From assembly GCA_034509925.1 (NCBI GenBank), contig CM067533.1, positions 5,241,035-5,305,034 on the forward strand: a stretch of 64,000 nucleotides of DNA, read 5' to 3'. This document shows positions 12,116 through 24,645 of this stretch, one piece after another. Below the pieces are notes generated by a model. It searched no databases. It saw only the letters and a program-made list of their open reading frames with translations, and was not told the origin of the DNA. Positions within the stretch are counted from its first letter, which is position 1, and each line of letters opens with the position of its first letter. The translations under genes were made by a program, and so were the position numbers. Origin of the DNA: Hirudinaria manillensis. Taxonomy: Eukaryota; Annelida; Clitellata; Hirudinida; Hirudinidae.

Positions 12116-12451
12116 TTGAACATTCATCTTTCTAATTTCTGGAGACCATTAGCGGATTGTTCTTGGCGCTTGTTTTAGAACGGAAAGATAATAACAATAC
12201 AGAAAATGGAGAATCATAGAGCGTAATGAAATTTTAATTTGAAGTGTTAAGTGATCCAGTTATTAATGCTACTTTGTCCGTTGTTTAAATTTAATTTAAT
12301 TAATCTTAGTGATATTGTAACTCATCATTTAGAAAAACTTCAAAACTCTGTAGCCTAATCGAATCTTTTATTCATTTAAAATAATTATTTTAGCATTTAG
12401 TTTGAAGCAATTTACAAAATTTTCTCAAAACTTCAACTCTGTCGTTCCTCT
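12116..12451. other. Spacer and cathepsin C 3' UTR
   Basis: AT-rich. Contains the complement of a polyadenylation signal (AATAAA on the minus strand at 12372-12367), fitting the end of the cathepsin C transcript. Nothing else recognised. Confidence 0.5.
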
Positions 12452-15400
12452 TTAGAAAATTGGGAAAGTTTGAAAAGCAGCAGTTTCGATGCCAATATCG
12501 TTGGTTCCCCTGAGGATTCTGACGTAACCCTTCTCACCCCACTTCTCACCCCAACTGTTCTTGGCGATCCAGTACTTGATGTTGGTGGTTTCTTCAATTC
12601 CATATCCAACGATCAACACTTCATGATTTCTATGTTGAAAGGGGTTGGGTTGAAATTCTGTAAAGATTGAGAATTGTAGGTCAAAGAGCTGTTCATTTGC
12701 TATGAGCCTTAAGGTATCATAATCATTTAAATGGATGATTTCTAAGGGTGGTGAACAAATAAAAATGAGTTGCAATTTAGTTAATTTTTGTAATGATTTT
12801 CACCATAATGGTCATTTAAGCGCAACATGCTTTAAGATTACTCAGAATAAAAGATTGATGAATGTTGATTGATAAGGTCACATATGAGTAATTCATTCAG
12901 TCGAAACAGGTAGACTAGCAACCAACTTGTCGCATGAAAGATTCCTCCGGCATAAAATAATAAATTTGAAGGGTTAATGGAGACGGCAATTGGTCCATGC
13001 ATGAGAGCAACCTTCATGGCTTCTTCATTGCAGCTGTTCAGACAAAGCAGATCAATGTGAGATATATTTGGCTAAAGCTAACACATTTACCGTAGTAATC
13101 ACTTGAAAGTTTTATACAATTATTATATATATAATCATGCTTCTTATTATATCATATATGTTACTATGTGTTATGCTATTGATACATTTACAAACCTAAT
13201 TTATATATGTAAGTATATAAATATATAGTGATATGAGTATATATATATATATGTATATAAAAGCTAATGTTTTACTTTTACAAACTTTTCCGAACACTTA
13301 CGTTCCGAAATACCCACCGACGTATTCGTAATCGGTAAAATAGTACTTCTTGCACTTGTTCCTTTTGTCAATATTGCAGCGACCACCCCGAGCCCTGTAT
13401 GGGTTGCAACTCTCCTCGACCAGTCCATGCTCTTCAGCATATTTTCCAGCCACCAGGTAATCTAAACCTCCTTCGCAACCTGAAATTCGATAAGCACGAT
13501 TATGCCGCAGATGAAATTTAAAATGTAAACTTTTACAGCTTTCCTTCAAAGGTAAAGTCATGTTGAAATTAATGAAGGTAGTGTTTTGAATTTTAAAATA
13601 TTTAAATGTGAAATTATATTAAATTATTTTAGTAATTATACCTTGCTTTTTAATGATAATTTTTGTTGTTTCCGATATGAATCGCACATATTAAATCCAT
13701 ATAGATAATTGATATTAAAAATGGCTGTAAAAGATATTTGTTATGTTTTAAAAAACCCAAATATCGTCATAACAAGAATTGTATATGTTGCACTTGAAGC
13801 TTCATGTCGAATTAAGGAAAGAGGAAAATTAATGGCGAACAGAACTCTTTATTTCTACAAAAACACAAAAATAACTTTCGAAACGTTTTCAAAACAAGAG
13901 AAAGAAAAAGAAAATCCTGCTCGAAGTCTTCAGAAATAGCCGAAAACCAAAAACAAAACATATATGACAAATCGAAGACCGATGAAACTCAAATTTATTT
14001 CACTCAACAACATAACAGTATATAACCATTATTAATATATTTCTATACTGTTAAGTTACTATTTAAAAACTGTTTGAATCACTTACCGAAAGTATAGTTA
14101 TTGCAGTCAATAACATCTTGGACTGAAAGGGTTACATTGATCATACCGCCACTGGCAATGTTCAGACGAGCCTCGCTCATAGCAATAGATGCCATGGCAT
14201 AGCAGCTTCCACAAGTTTCTGTGATTAGAAAACATAAGATGTAACTTTGAGTATTTTTTCAAAACAAAGTACATGAATTATAAATACATATTATTAATAA
14301 CTACTGTTATATGCGAGTTTGATATTTAGACGATATAAGTTGTACTTACTCTGGTGTCTGACCGGAGAAATGTAATTAACCCCATTGACGTTCCTCCAAT
14401 CAAAATTTTCAGGGAGTTTGCTAGCCTCGCTTTTAAGCTTCTGATTGGCCACGGCTGGTTTGATTGACCTATTATGTTTCGGGGCCAATGTTACAGCCAT
14501 TTTTTTTAGAAATTATGGTTTTACAATTGTCCAAAACTTAATTATTTTTATGTTTTAATTAAATGGTTTATAAACTTAAATTATTTTATGAAGTCTAACA
14601 ATAGCGCTAATGATTATTACATTTATTTAACGTAATAATTTTACACCCACTTGATGCGTTTCTTTTGTCCCATGATTTTCTTCACCTGACCAACAGTCAT
14701 CTTTTCAAATTCTTCGTACTTCTTGGCGTACCACAAGATGTTGTCATCTGAGTTGATCTTTTCGATGAGAGATTCGTCGACTTTGTACATCACTTGATCG
14801 TTTTCTTCATTTTCGGTCCTGAGTTGTAAAAAGGCATGAGTGAATGGCATGCTATCTAATCATCATGGGCGATTTAATTATATTATTAATTAATATTTAT
14901 AAACTTTTTCTATACACGTAAAGTTAACCTCAACAGTTTCATAATAAAGTTACACTTATTGCACCAACCTACCTACTTTGTTAAGTACCTTTTATTGGGC
15001 TATCCCATAGATATACAATAAGTCTTTTTAGTTGGACTGGTTTTTAAATAAATTGAAGTGATTACGATTCCAATTTTTAAGATATTATTATAAGAAACTT
15101 TAAACTTAAAATCTACTAACCAAGGTTAAATAATAAATTTACCAGTCAATGGGGCTTATCTTTAGGGAATTTGTATTGGATTCAGATTTCAGTCCTTTAT
15201 AGCAGAACCAGTCCTTATTCAGAACATCATGGCTGTAACCATAAGACGTTCTGTTGCAAAATAGGATAACGTCCTCTCTGTGCGAAGCTGCGTAGTACTT
15301 TCTGCCATGAATTGCAATCTCGAAACCCTAAACAATTGAAATAAAAGCGTGAGTTAATCAATAAAATGTACTTAAATGTTTATAATAACTAAAAGTAGTT

Positions 15401-16039
15401 GTAATAAAATCGCCCAATATCTAAAATCGACAATATATTTAGCAAATAGTATGGGCACACCTGTATCACCTGTACTTATTATTAAGTTATGCATGTGATT
15501 AAACTATATTAAACAACTCACGTGCTCATCGATCACGGACCACTTTCCCTCGTTTCCATACATGTCAACCACTTTGTTTGGATAAAGCAACTCCAGTTCG
15601 TAGGTTGTAGAAGGTGCCTCTGTTGGATAATAATTCATAGAATCAATTCAGTGAGCTTTGTTAAAGATTATTTTATTTAAAATGGCCTAAAACGCTCTGT
15701 AGTATTTGTTAGATATTCTTAAATATTTGCGAAGCAGTTCGCAGTAGACAGAATTTCCCCGGAAAGGAATTCGTGGAGAGATTGACATTGACTAAACAGG
15801 ATAATTGTATATGTAATTCAATAAATTATTGCTAGCAATCACCGAATGAAATCATAATATAAAAAATCACTTCTAAACCAACTCATATCATGGCAATTGA
15901 AATGTTCATCGTGGCCTCCTTCGTCCATGTAAAAAGTCCACTTTCCGACCATATCTTCTATCATGCAAAAGAAGGGGTCGTTTGCCAGAGTGGCAGAGAG
16001 GAACATTCCCAAGAAAAGAGGCACCACCGCTTTTATCAT
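12452..16039 (-). CDS. CTSC: Cathepsin C (dipeptidyl peptidase 1), nine exons, 449 aa
   Basis: Lysosomal cysteine aminodipeptidase of the papain family. Exons: 16039-15883, 15619-15522, 15327-15143, 14818-14651, 14468-14350, 14218-14087, 13479-13302, 13033-12927, 12657-12452; they sum to 1350 nt with consistent phases. Domains: signal peptide (1-19), exclusion domain ([20 protein letters not shown] onward), activation peptide, and papain-like domain from [19 protein letters not shown]. Catalytic residues are present: Cys248 in CGSCYA, His393 in [10 protein letters not shown], Asn415 in KNSWG. The [15 protein letters not shown] and GHPI-type segments also match. In the family the free N-terminal Asp of the exclusion domain blocks endopeptidase activity; the only candidate is Asp21 in LANDPFF, implying signal cleavage just before it. 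Human CTSC is 463 aa. Intact gene; no break seen. Confidence 0.93.
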
Positions 16040-17572
16040 AGCTAGCTGGCGAAACCGACTCTAGAAGCCTCTGCTTCTTTGGGCTTTTAAATCCTTTCTT
16101 CAGAGGACTGAGTTTTAACCATTAATAATTAGCCAGCAGCTGTCGCAAAGCCTCTCCATGAGACTTATCGGTTAATTAGCCGTTGCCAATTAGCCACTGA
16201 TACTTTTTGCACGAAACTCTTACCGAGTTTACCAACAGCGATTCTCAGAAGTTATTCAACTTCAAACGTTTCGGCCCTTTGAAACCATTTGCGGTTTCAG
16301 GTGTCATCATCCGTTGATTATCCAGAAGCCCTGATGGTTTCTTCCCTCCTGGATTCACCCTTCGGCTCTGAGAGGTTATCGTTGGTCTCATGCCATCTGG
16401 AACGACTTTAGAAGCTCTCATTGGTTTCTCCGTATCAATTTAGATTGTAACGTTTAAGAATTTGAAGCTTTTTCACCTCGCCTTTGTGGTCATCATCTTC
16501 CCTACCGCCAAAGTTTATTATTACTGTCATCATATATTACATCAACATTGCACATTAATGTTGTTTTCATTGAAATAACTAATTTTTAATTTCCTCCATC
16601 AACATAGTCAACATCATTATGCATTTTGTTTGCATTTGTTTACATTGGCGGTAATGTCTTCTGACAACTCAAGGTCAAGCTATTCAAATTTGTGGTTTTA
16701 AATTATAATATTTTGCTGATATTACTGATCACCAATCTGGAATCTCGCACCACAAATATTTAATTGAAAAAATAGAAAAAGTAAAAATAAATAAATTTAC
16801 CGAGTCTATACCATTCCTTATATCACATCCCTACATGGACAGACTAAAGCTTCTCCATCTCACAATCCTGGAGAAATGCCGCCTTCTAAACTGACCTTAC
16901 GTTATGTTACAAAATACTAACCGCTTAGTTTGACCTCCCCTTGAAAAATCTCCTGAATCTCCTGAATGTTCGTCATAATTCAAGTACAAGAGGTCACAAT
17001 TTGAAACGCGGATATAGCAACAAGTTTTTATCGGACATCGTAAAATACTCATTTTTCAGCAGAAACCATTGGATTTCCTTCATTTTTAAATAATAAACTC
17101 CGGTACTCTCTCTCTCTCTATCTCTCATTTTACAGCACTGTGGGCCGAACTCGATTTAGACAATTACCAAACATTTATTTGATGCTATTTTATTTTTAAG
17201 CACTTTATACAAACTCGTGTTAGCGGCCCTTGTTGGCCCTTCGGTTTGGAAAATAAAGAAATAAATACAAAATAAATAGTTTTTGATGATGAAAATAGAA
17301 TTTAACATTCAAACGTCCAATTTCAGTTCAAACCAATTGACGTTGCATGTAAGAGTTTTGATCACAAGATGCATATGTAGAGTAGGTGATACATCTATTA
17401 AGATAATAAATGCAAATGAATTTTAATTATTCAGAAATTTTTGTCCACAACATCCGTTTATCTGCTTTATTAGTTGTACAATATAAGAAATCATCAGTTT
17501 TGAATTATTGACTTTAATAGTCAAACTGTAATCGGTGATCCGGAAGAAGAAACCATGTTAAATATTCAGCTC
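16040..17572. other. Intergenic: promoter side of cathepsin C, no gene seen
   Basis: No coding signal on either strand. Contains a pair of short imperfect inverted repeats (about 12 bp around ACCGCCAA at 16502-16512 and its complement at 16648-16656) enclosing about 155 bp, and a short CT-rich run near 17107-17130. Confidence 0.5.
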
Positions 17573-18515
17573 CTCACGTCAAGATTATGGATTGAATTAT
17601 AATTTCTATCAGATGACAAGAAGGAGCCATTCCATTGAAAATATTTTGTATTCCATAGGAAGCACAAAGTCTTATTCTCAGTGATGGACTCGTCTTTACC
17701 CCAGTAAATTGAATTCATTTTTGCTTCCTATACCAAGATTTATTATGTAAGATAAAACTAAAATAATTGTATTAATGTATGCTTAGTTTTAGTGCTACTT
17801 GAATCCAACACTAACGTCAAATATTTATATTAGGCAGATAAAATGGCCACAGCCTTGCAAGCGGGACTCTGGACACGCTCTTATCATCGAATTTATACAC
17901 GGATGAGGAACATGTCATTCAATTATTTATCAATAATTTTTTTTTATTTTCAACATGAAACTTGTATTTTACTTAACAGGAATTTGATGAAGACAGATCC
18001 CTTTCGTCATTGGTGAAGTATCTCTCTTGAGTGTCTACAACCTCACTGTGGATTCTCAAAAAAGCAGGTTCAGCCACCAAATTCTCAAACAGGACGATGA
18101 AGTGAATGGAGATTTTTTTTATCAAAATATACAAATATCTAATTGAACATGAAATAAATTTTAATATTTATTTCCATTTTCAGGTGCAACCATATGAACC
18201 ATCCTGCCTGAATCTGAATCTGATCATGCTCTACCGCTTTGGAAAGCTCCAACCCAGATCCCACAAACATTGGATCTGTATTTGAGTAAAGTACCAGGTT
18301 TTGATAAACGTTTGAACTTAGGAACTTTGTTTAACAACTGAGGAACTATTCTATTTACCATTATTTTTCATCTTGATTAGTGACATTGTGAATTTGATAT
18401 TCCAGACCAAGCGGTATACAAGCTTTATGGAGAAGACAAAGATGAATCAAATTGAACAAACGAACCGAATGACATCCTTCCATGAATTTTGGCTTGAATC
18501 ATTGACATGACATTG
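17573..18515 (+). pseudogene. Truncated duplicate of the macroglobulin gene
   Basis: Two blocks match the gene at 3.7-10.7 kb in order and on the same strand. 17590-17925 matches about 6966-7280, including the intron and the ILSDGLVFT exon. 17960-18515 matches about 10250-10815, covering the receptor-binding exons, the intron and the 3' UTR. About 3 kb between the blocks is missing. Introns are retained, so this is a DNA-level duplication and not a retrocopy. The exon frames are damaged: for example the last domain exon runs into a stop after RSHKHWICI, and the acidic middle exon is shifted. It cannot make a macroglobulin. Confidence 0.9.
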
Positions 18516-19018
18516 AGCTATATCTATAATTGGAGCGACAATAATTCCTAATAATCAACGTTATAACAAACGCCATAATTTAAAAATTAATGAACTACCT
18601 GTAAGTTTGTTTATCACATAAAGTTGTCTTGAAGATCTGCTTCAATCTGTGATGCTATAATCAACTCGTAATCTTTATTATATCGAGTATCATTATCCCT
18701 ATACACCATTGTCTAATATATTTGTGTTTGGTTCTTTCTAAACTCTTTCGACCTTCCAAATTCAGATGAATTTCAAAAAAGATAATTAAATTAAGGTAAA
18801 AGCAATAAAATTCTCGAATTAATCTGAATTTAATCTAATTATTTGAATTATTTAAATAATCAGAGTTGATAGAGTTAATCAAGGAAATGCTTTCAGGACA
18901 ATTAATTATGGGAGCAGGCATTAACAGTGAAAGTTTTGCAACATGATCTCAAACTATTCATCAGGATTAAGTTTCGCATCTTGAGAGAAAAATCCTGCGA
19001 AATTCGATGCTAAGAAAT

Positions 19019-19186
19019 TTAATTCTTTTTAAACTCGAATTCACTTTTAGTGCCTGGATAAATTGAATCCAACTCAATTTTCAAAGCACGATACATTTTG
19101 ACACATCGAGGAATCGTGAAGCCTCTATAATGACGCAACAACTCATAAACAAATTTTATGGTTTTGACTTGGAATCTGCAAAAAAT
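19019..19186 (-). other. 55-codon in-frame open extension after the dsRBD gene stop
   Basis: Directly after the TGA at 19189-19187 the same frame stays open for 55 codons to a TAA at 19021-19019. The stretch has ordinary amino-acid composition (it includes FVYELLRHYRGFTIPRC and a Lys/Glu-rich end) and contains a strong acceptor-like tract (pyrimidines followed by GCAG) near 19170. I do not recognise a domain. It may be a skipped or alternative exon, a readthrough tail, or old coding sequence. Confidence 0.35.
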
Positions 19187-19909
19187 TCACATAAACATAT
19201 TTTGTAAGCTGAAGATTTCCTTCAATGCCTGCCTTGCAGCTCGCTGCTTTGCCGATTTCTGACTGCGACCGACGCCTACAAATTTTTGTCCGTCTATTGT
19301 CACGGTCATAGCTACCAAGGTTCTCTTTGGGAATGTGCTTTGAAGCGTTTGGTTATTGGAGTTATCTGAAGACTGCAAATGTTGGCAGCACAAAGACCGG
19401 TCGAATTCAATGGACCCATTACCAGCCATAGGATAAGAATCCTTGCAATCAACCGTGGATTTAACAAATTTTATGTGAGGTCTCATGTCGTTCAGAATGG
19501 AGACCGCATTCCAAAGTGTTGGACGTATTCTGTTCACTTTTCGACTGCCTGTGCCTCTTATTTCTTCTTTCGAAGAGCCACTGCTCTTCTTCAGTTGGAA
19601 CCTCGATAAAGCTGCTACAACTTTGCTGGCAACTGTTGTTTTGGCCTTTTTCTTCGTTGAAGCCGAAGCCCTAAATACCTGCTCGTTAAACAGAACGGCA
19701 TTCACGTAAAACAGTTTCTAATAATCTCTAATTTACGTGAGAAAAGCTTAAATTTTATAATGTATCGATCAGATTTTATTTTATACCTGTCCTCTCAAAG
19801 TCATTTCGGCCGTGAAAGTTGGAGTGTGAGGAGGACCGTGGATACTGATGTTAGTGCAGAGCCATGGAACGTGTTGATGAATCCACTGCAGGCTGTTCCT
19901 TTCCGACAT
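19187..19909 (-). CDS. ADAR2-like protein with two dsRNA-binding domains and no deaminase
   Basis: Two exons, 19909-19787 (41 codons) and 19678-19187 (163 codons plus stop), phase 0 at the junction; 204 aa. The ATG at 19909 is the first Met after an in-frame stop. dsRBD1 (about residues 6-75) spans the intron: GPPHTPTFTAEMTLRGQ then VFRASASTKKKAKTTVASKV, with the conserved KKKAK of helix 2. dsRBD2 (about 105-200) has AVSILNDMRPHIKF, then VAMTVTIDGQKFVGVGRSQK and SAKQRAARQALKEIF. The pairing and details (GQVF/TKKKAK; ILN.RP, DGQ.F.G.GR) are closest to ADAR2 tandem dsRBDs. No deaminase motif follows; only about 500 bp separates the stop from the macroglobulin pseudogene. The protein likely binds dsRNA without editing. 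The dsRBD calls are firm; ADAR ancestry is an inference. Confidence 0.75.
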
Positions 19910-22520
19910 GTGTGACGCCTTGTTTCGATGTCCTCTTTGATCAATGCGGAGAAATAAGAAATTCGAAAACGTAAGACGCGTTCAAAAGCAACAGTCCGCC
20001 ATGAACTTTGAAATCAGATACTGAACACTTCTTCAATGAAATCGAACGCCCACAAAATAATTTCTATGAACCTCCGAGGTGTTCATAAAGCAAAAAAAAT
20101 GCTCGGATGGAGCGATAAATAATAAAAAGAAAAGTTCTTACGAACAAGTTCCTACAACTATTATCTACACGGCCATTTCCTGGTACTCGTGGGAATCATA
20201 TTTTCGAGATTTCCGAGGCTCCGCTTTTACCGGAGAAGTTAGAGCAGTCTTCGGTTGGTTGGAAAAAATAATTCAAAATTCGGCTTTTCCGATATTTCGA
20301 AACATTTCAAGGGAGATAATTAGTTTTATGAAGAGGAAAAGTTGCTCAGGTTTGGCGCTTGATGGATCGATGGAATTCAATCCATCATTTTCTTTTTCTA
20401 GGCAATATTATTGGCCGCCAAATCACTGAGGAAACCCTCGGAACTTCCAATCTCTCGCATGAAGACATTAAGCCGCATTTGTCGGTTGGAACTGCCGCTT
20501 AGAACTTTTATGCTCTCGCATTGACTTTTTGACGAACATTTCGACCGCCATAATCACTGTCGCTATCTCTTCGAATCCGAAAGGAAACCGTACGTCGAGT
20601 CTCGAACACTGTTTCCGGGTTTTAATCATTTTCTTTTGGCGAGCATCCAGTTTTTTTTTTATCAACCCACCCATCTTGTTGCTCCCTTGAATTCAAATGA
20701 GAGAAGACTCGATGGCGGAAGGAAATGAAAACATCCCAAGATGGAGCGCCTCGCTTCTTGCTTTCCTATCCGCTCATCTCTGCCGCTCAACAGGACCAAA
20801 TGAATGATGTCCCTTCCAATGGCTTCTATGGACGTGATGGCATTATTGAAGTCTTTCCTTGCTCGGTCACAAATAATACGCTAGCGTGTTACATGCGAGG
20901 TAATATTTACTTATTTAATCAATTTAACGAGTTTAATGGTAACTTTAAATTGTATTCTTTTAATCATTCGTTGAGAGAAATTGTGAATACCAAGACGCAG
21001 ACGCTTTCCAGTTATTAATTTATTTTTTTTTTTTAAAGACTCGTTAGAAAATGTTGAGACATCGTACTTGATTCTTATGGTCATCAACTTCTATTGTCTC
21101 AACGCTTCTATGCAGCATCGTATGCATTTATCAGTTCAACAGCGAGCAACTCGGAAAAGGAAGTCTATCGAGGAACGGACAAAAAAAAAATGCTCAATCA
21201 ATGCAATGACGATGCAGATGTTCTTGCATGACTTTTGCGAATGAAGGATTTGAAGAGGTGGTCTCAGATGGGAGTCAATTAGCAGGTGGATCACGTGATG
21301 AAGGACCAGTCCCTTATTGGCTCCCGAGCTATCACATGCGAGCTTCAATTTACAGTCGGAATCGTTGTGTCGAGTCAAAAATTGAACAAAAAAGAACTCA
21401 AGCAGAGAACGGGGCTTAGGACGGGAATTGAAAAGAGTTGCAGAGTGACAGGCAACTTAAAGTCCGAGTGAAATACGAGCTTTTAGTACTGAGGCTGATG
21501 AAAATGCGATGATCTGCTCAAAACCTACGAAGGGTGAATTTTAATTTCCCTTCTCAACAAGCGAGGGGCTGCCAAGTTCCCCTGAGGTCTGAACATGGCA
21601 CCGTTTTGTCAGAATTTCAATTTCCACACAAACTTTTTTGAAAATCCTGTAGAAATGATTCTAAGGTAACATGACGACGGACACTTCTGATTGTTAATTT
21701 GGAGGAATAAATTGCTTTCTGTCTCACCAATTGATTTCCTTTTAAGCGATATAAAAATTTCTATTTAAAAGGATTTAAAATTATATTTAAAAAAAGAATT
21801 TAAATGAAACATAAAAACGTGAGAGTCTCCTTCATTTCTGACAACGCGCGATTTTTTCTGATCGATGTCGATCGAGTTTAACGACTCGCTTCAGATCCTT
21901 GGACGAAAATATCAGAAGATTGGAAATAATTTTTCACATTTTTAATTCTTATTTCATAAAATTTAGATTTTTAATCCGAGAAAAAGCACTCGGGACTCCA
22001 AATTATGAAATCAAAAATAATTGCGATTTGTTTACGTCTTTACCGTCCGCGTGCTCTGATAGGCCAAGTCGATCTATTTAAAAATGCACTCAGATAATAA
22101 AAATTATTGATCGGATTGTAAAGAAAAGGAACATTTTCTTGTAAACGCTGCAAACAACTTCTCGTTATAAACGTTTTTTAATGTCAAATCACACTGAAGG
22201 CCTTGTAAAACATTTGCATTAATGAGTCATTCAGAAATATTGAGCCATTTTCCCAAAGATATATAACCAACAATAACTTATAATAACTATAATAATAATA
22301 ATATTAATAATAATAATAATAATTTTAATAATAATTGGATGACTAATTTTAAAATTATTTTAGTTCCAATGCGAAGGAATTAATTGAGTCTCTGCCGATG
22401 ACTGACGGCTGGAAATGCCGAATTAAAGAATCGAAAGTGAAACCCACCTGTCCATCCAAACAAAGGAGGAGAGAAGGATATCGGAGCGAATAAATACTGG
22501 AGACTCCACGCTGTACAGTC
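19910..22520. other. Intergenic, no gene supported
   Basis: Short frames exist on both strands (for example near 20100-20430 and 20470-20670) but none shows a recognisable motif, splice pattern or good start. The first few hundred bases should include the promoter of the dsRBD gene. A short AAT/TAA-rich stretch lies at 22285-22335. Confidence 0.5.
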
Positions 22521-22526
22521 CCCAGT

Positions 22527-22680
22527 TATGATGACGATGACGACGACGACGACGATAGTGATTATGATGATGATGACGATATAGACGGTAATTGCACGAT
22601 GATAACAATGAAGATGATGATGATGATTGTGCTGGTGATGATGATGATATCGGAAGTAGCGATGATGATAATGATGATGG
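22527..22680. repeat. Imperfect (GAT/GAC)n microsatellite block
   Basis: Runs of ATG, ACG and GAT units with interruptions. First of several similar trinucleotide blocks between 22.5 and 27.3 kb. It creates spurious Asp-, His- or Ile-rich frames. Confidence 0.9.
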
Positions 22681-22869
22681 TCAAAAGTATTTCATGAAAA
22701 TGATATGTTCCAGACTGAATATCATCAGACGTTATCGTCATGGCCTCTGGAATGCTTGCCATGGATTTGCTGTAATTCAACATTAATTATGATGTTACAA
22801 ATTAATAAATTTACTAAATTTCAATGGCGCACATTTTAATGAGAATGAATGCGATTTAAAAAAATAAAT

Positions 22870-22890
22870 GAATATATATATATATATATA
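22870..22890. repeat. (TA)n run
   Basis: About ten TA units in AT-rich DNA. Confidence 0.8.
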
Positions 22891-23013
22891 ACGTTTTAAT
22901 TAATCATTTTAGAATTAAAAGCGTGAAAATAAATTTTTAAATAAAGTGTCTTTTGAGTTCCACTTAGGCAGCAAAGGCGATTAAGTGATGATTAATATTC
23001 TAAGAAATCTATG

Positions 23014-23121
23014 ACGTCGATGATGATGATGATGATGACGGAGGTGGTGGTGCTGATGACGACGATGATGATGAAGAGAAGGAGGATGACGACTATGATG
23101 ATGATGATGATGATGATGACG
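23014..23121. repeat. Imperfect (GAT)n microsatellite block
   Basis: GAT/GAC/GGT units on the plus strand; the opposite strand would encode poly-His, judged spurious. Confidence 0.9.
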
Positions 23122-23918
23122 TGAATGGACTCGGTCCTTCCTTTGAATCTTGTCTGAGACGCACGCCACTTGTGGATGTCCGCTGAAGTGTTGAATTGAA
23201 ATGAAAACATGGAAGTTTCATTTCAACACAGGAAATGAAAATCCATTCTTGAAATTAAAATAATTACTTAACTTATAATTACTCATCTTAATGACGTCCT
23301 AATGTAATTATAAATGCAGCTATGGTAATTACATAGGCAGCTGTGCTGGTGGTGATGATGGTGATGACCGCCAGAGAGCATGATAATATCTTGTGATTTA
23401 TATTATCTATTATAATATATATTAATTGTTTTCATATTTTGGTAATATAAGCTCCTCAATTTGATATATGTATCAACCAATAGCTTGAGGCTACAAATTA
23501 TAGCCACATATAAACTGAAATTTATATTTTATATTTTATATAATTCGTGTTAAAAATAAATAAAATATTAATTAAGTTTATTAATAAATATTACGTAGAG
23601 GTGATCTCGAAACAAGAGATCGGTTATAATTAACTGGACAATTGTAAATATATTCACCGTTATAAAATCATATTAATATTATAAAATATAAACATTGTAC
23701 TGTATATTATGACTTGATAATAAACATATTGTTGCTGTTATTATTGTTATTATTATCATCATTATTATTAATATTAACAATTATTTTATTTAATTATATT
23801 ATTAAATAATCACAATAATAATAATAACAATAATAATAGTAATAAATATAAGTATTGTGTAATATTAGTGCAAACCATAATTAAATAATGGCAATTGCTA
23901 TTAAGATAATTAAAGTTG

Positions 23919-23921
<3 letters not shown>

Positions 23922-23996
<75 letters not shown>
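23922..23996. repeat. (ATT)n microsatellite, about 75 bp
   Basis: A pure ATT array, the second largest ATT array in the window after 2705-2991; surrounding 23.4-23.9 kb is very AT-rich. Confidence 0.97.
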
Positions 23997-23997
<1 letters not shown>

Positions 23998-24121
23998 GTT
24001 TTAATACACACAGAATTTCTTACGACTAACCGAGCTTTAGAAATATGATTAATTATGACGTGCCAGATAGATATTGATATTGTTGACTAGAAACTTGACA
24101 ATACAAATACAAAATAAAACA

Positions 24122-24194
24122 TAATCATCACCACCACCATCATTGCCATCGTCATTATCATCATCATCACCATCATCATCGTCGTCGTCATCGT
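24122..24194. repeat. (ATC)n microsatellite block
   Basis: ATC/ACC/GTC units, the reverse orientation of the GAT blocks. Confidence 0.9.
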
Positions 24195-24312
24195 TGGCAT
24201 CTTCAATGAAATTTAATAACTGCGATGACGCCCTAGTTTTCTCATCTAACGATTGCAGTTATCATTTCGTATTTATTCTTTGTTTACTACCGTGATTCTG
24301 CAGTGGCCTTGT

Positions 24313-24350
24313 TGATGATGATGATGATGATGATGTGGGTGATGGTGATG
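24313..24350. repeat. (GAT)n microsatellite
   Basis: Short GAT run with GGT interruptions on the plus strand. Confidence 0.85.
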
Positions 24351-24500
24351 ATCGCCAGAGGTCATTATCGATAAAATCGTCTTCGAGATCGTTATCATCA
24401 CCGCTTCAATCTTATCGTACATCGAACATCAGTCCACCGCTTATCACCGCTTATCATCGTTCATCATGCAGACATCAATGCTTAGCATTCGTTCTGACCA

Positions 24501-24645
24501 TAACCACCGCCATCAATATCATAATCATCATCGCCATCATCATCACCATCATCATAATCATCATCAACAACGTCGTCGTCATCGTCATCATTATCACCTC
24601 CACTATCATCATCATCATCATCATCTCCATCATCACCATCATCGA
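24501..24645. repeat. Imperfect (ATC)n microsatellite block
   Basis: About 145 bp of CAT/ATC/CGT units on the plus strand. Its poly-His and poly-Asp frames are spurious. Confidence 0.9.

Noticed and set aside
15841-15882. Longer first exon of cathepsin C ending at the CG|GTGATT donor
   Set aside because: That choice puts exon 2 in a frame with a stop; the earlier ATGA|GTTGGT donor restores the conserved sequence.
17573-18515. A second functional macroglobulin gene
   Set aside because: Most exons are missing and remaining exon frames are broken.
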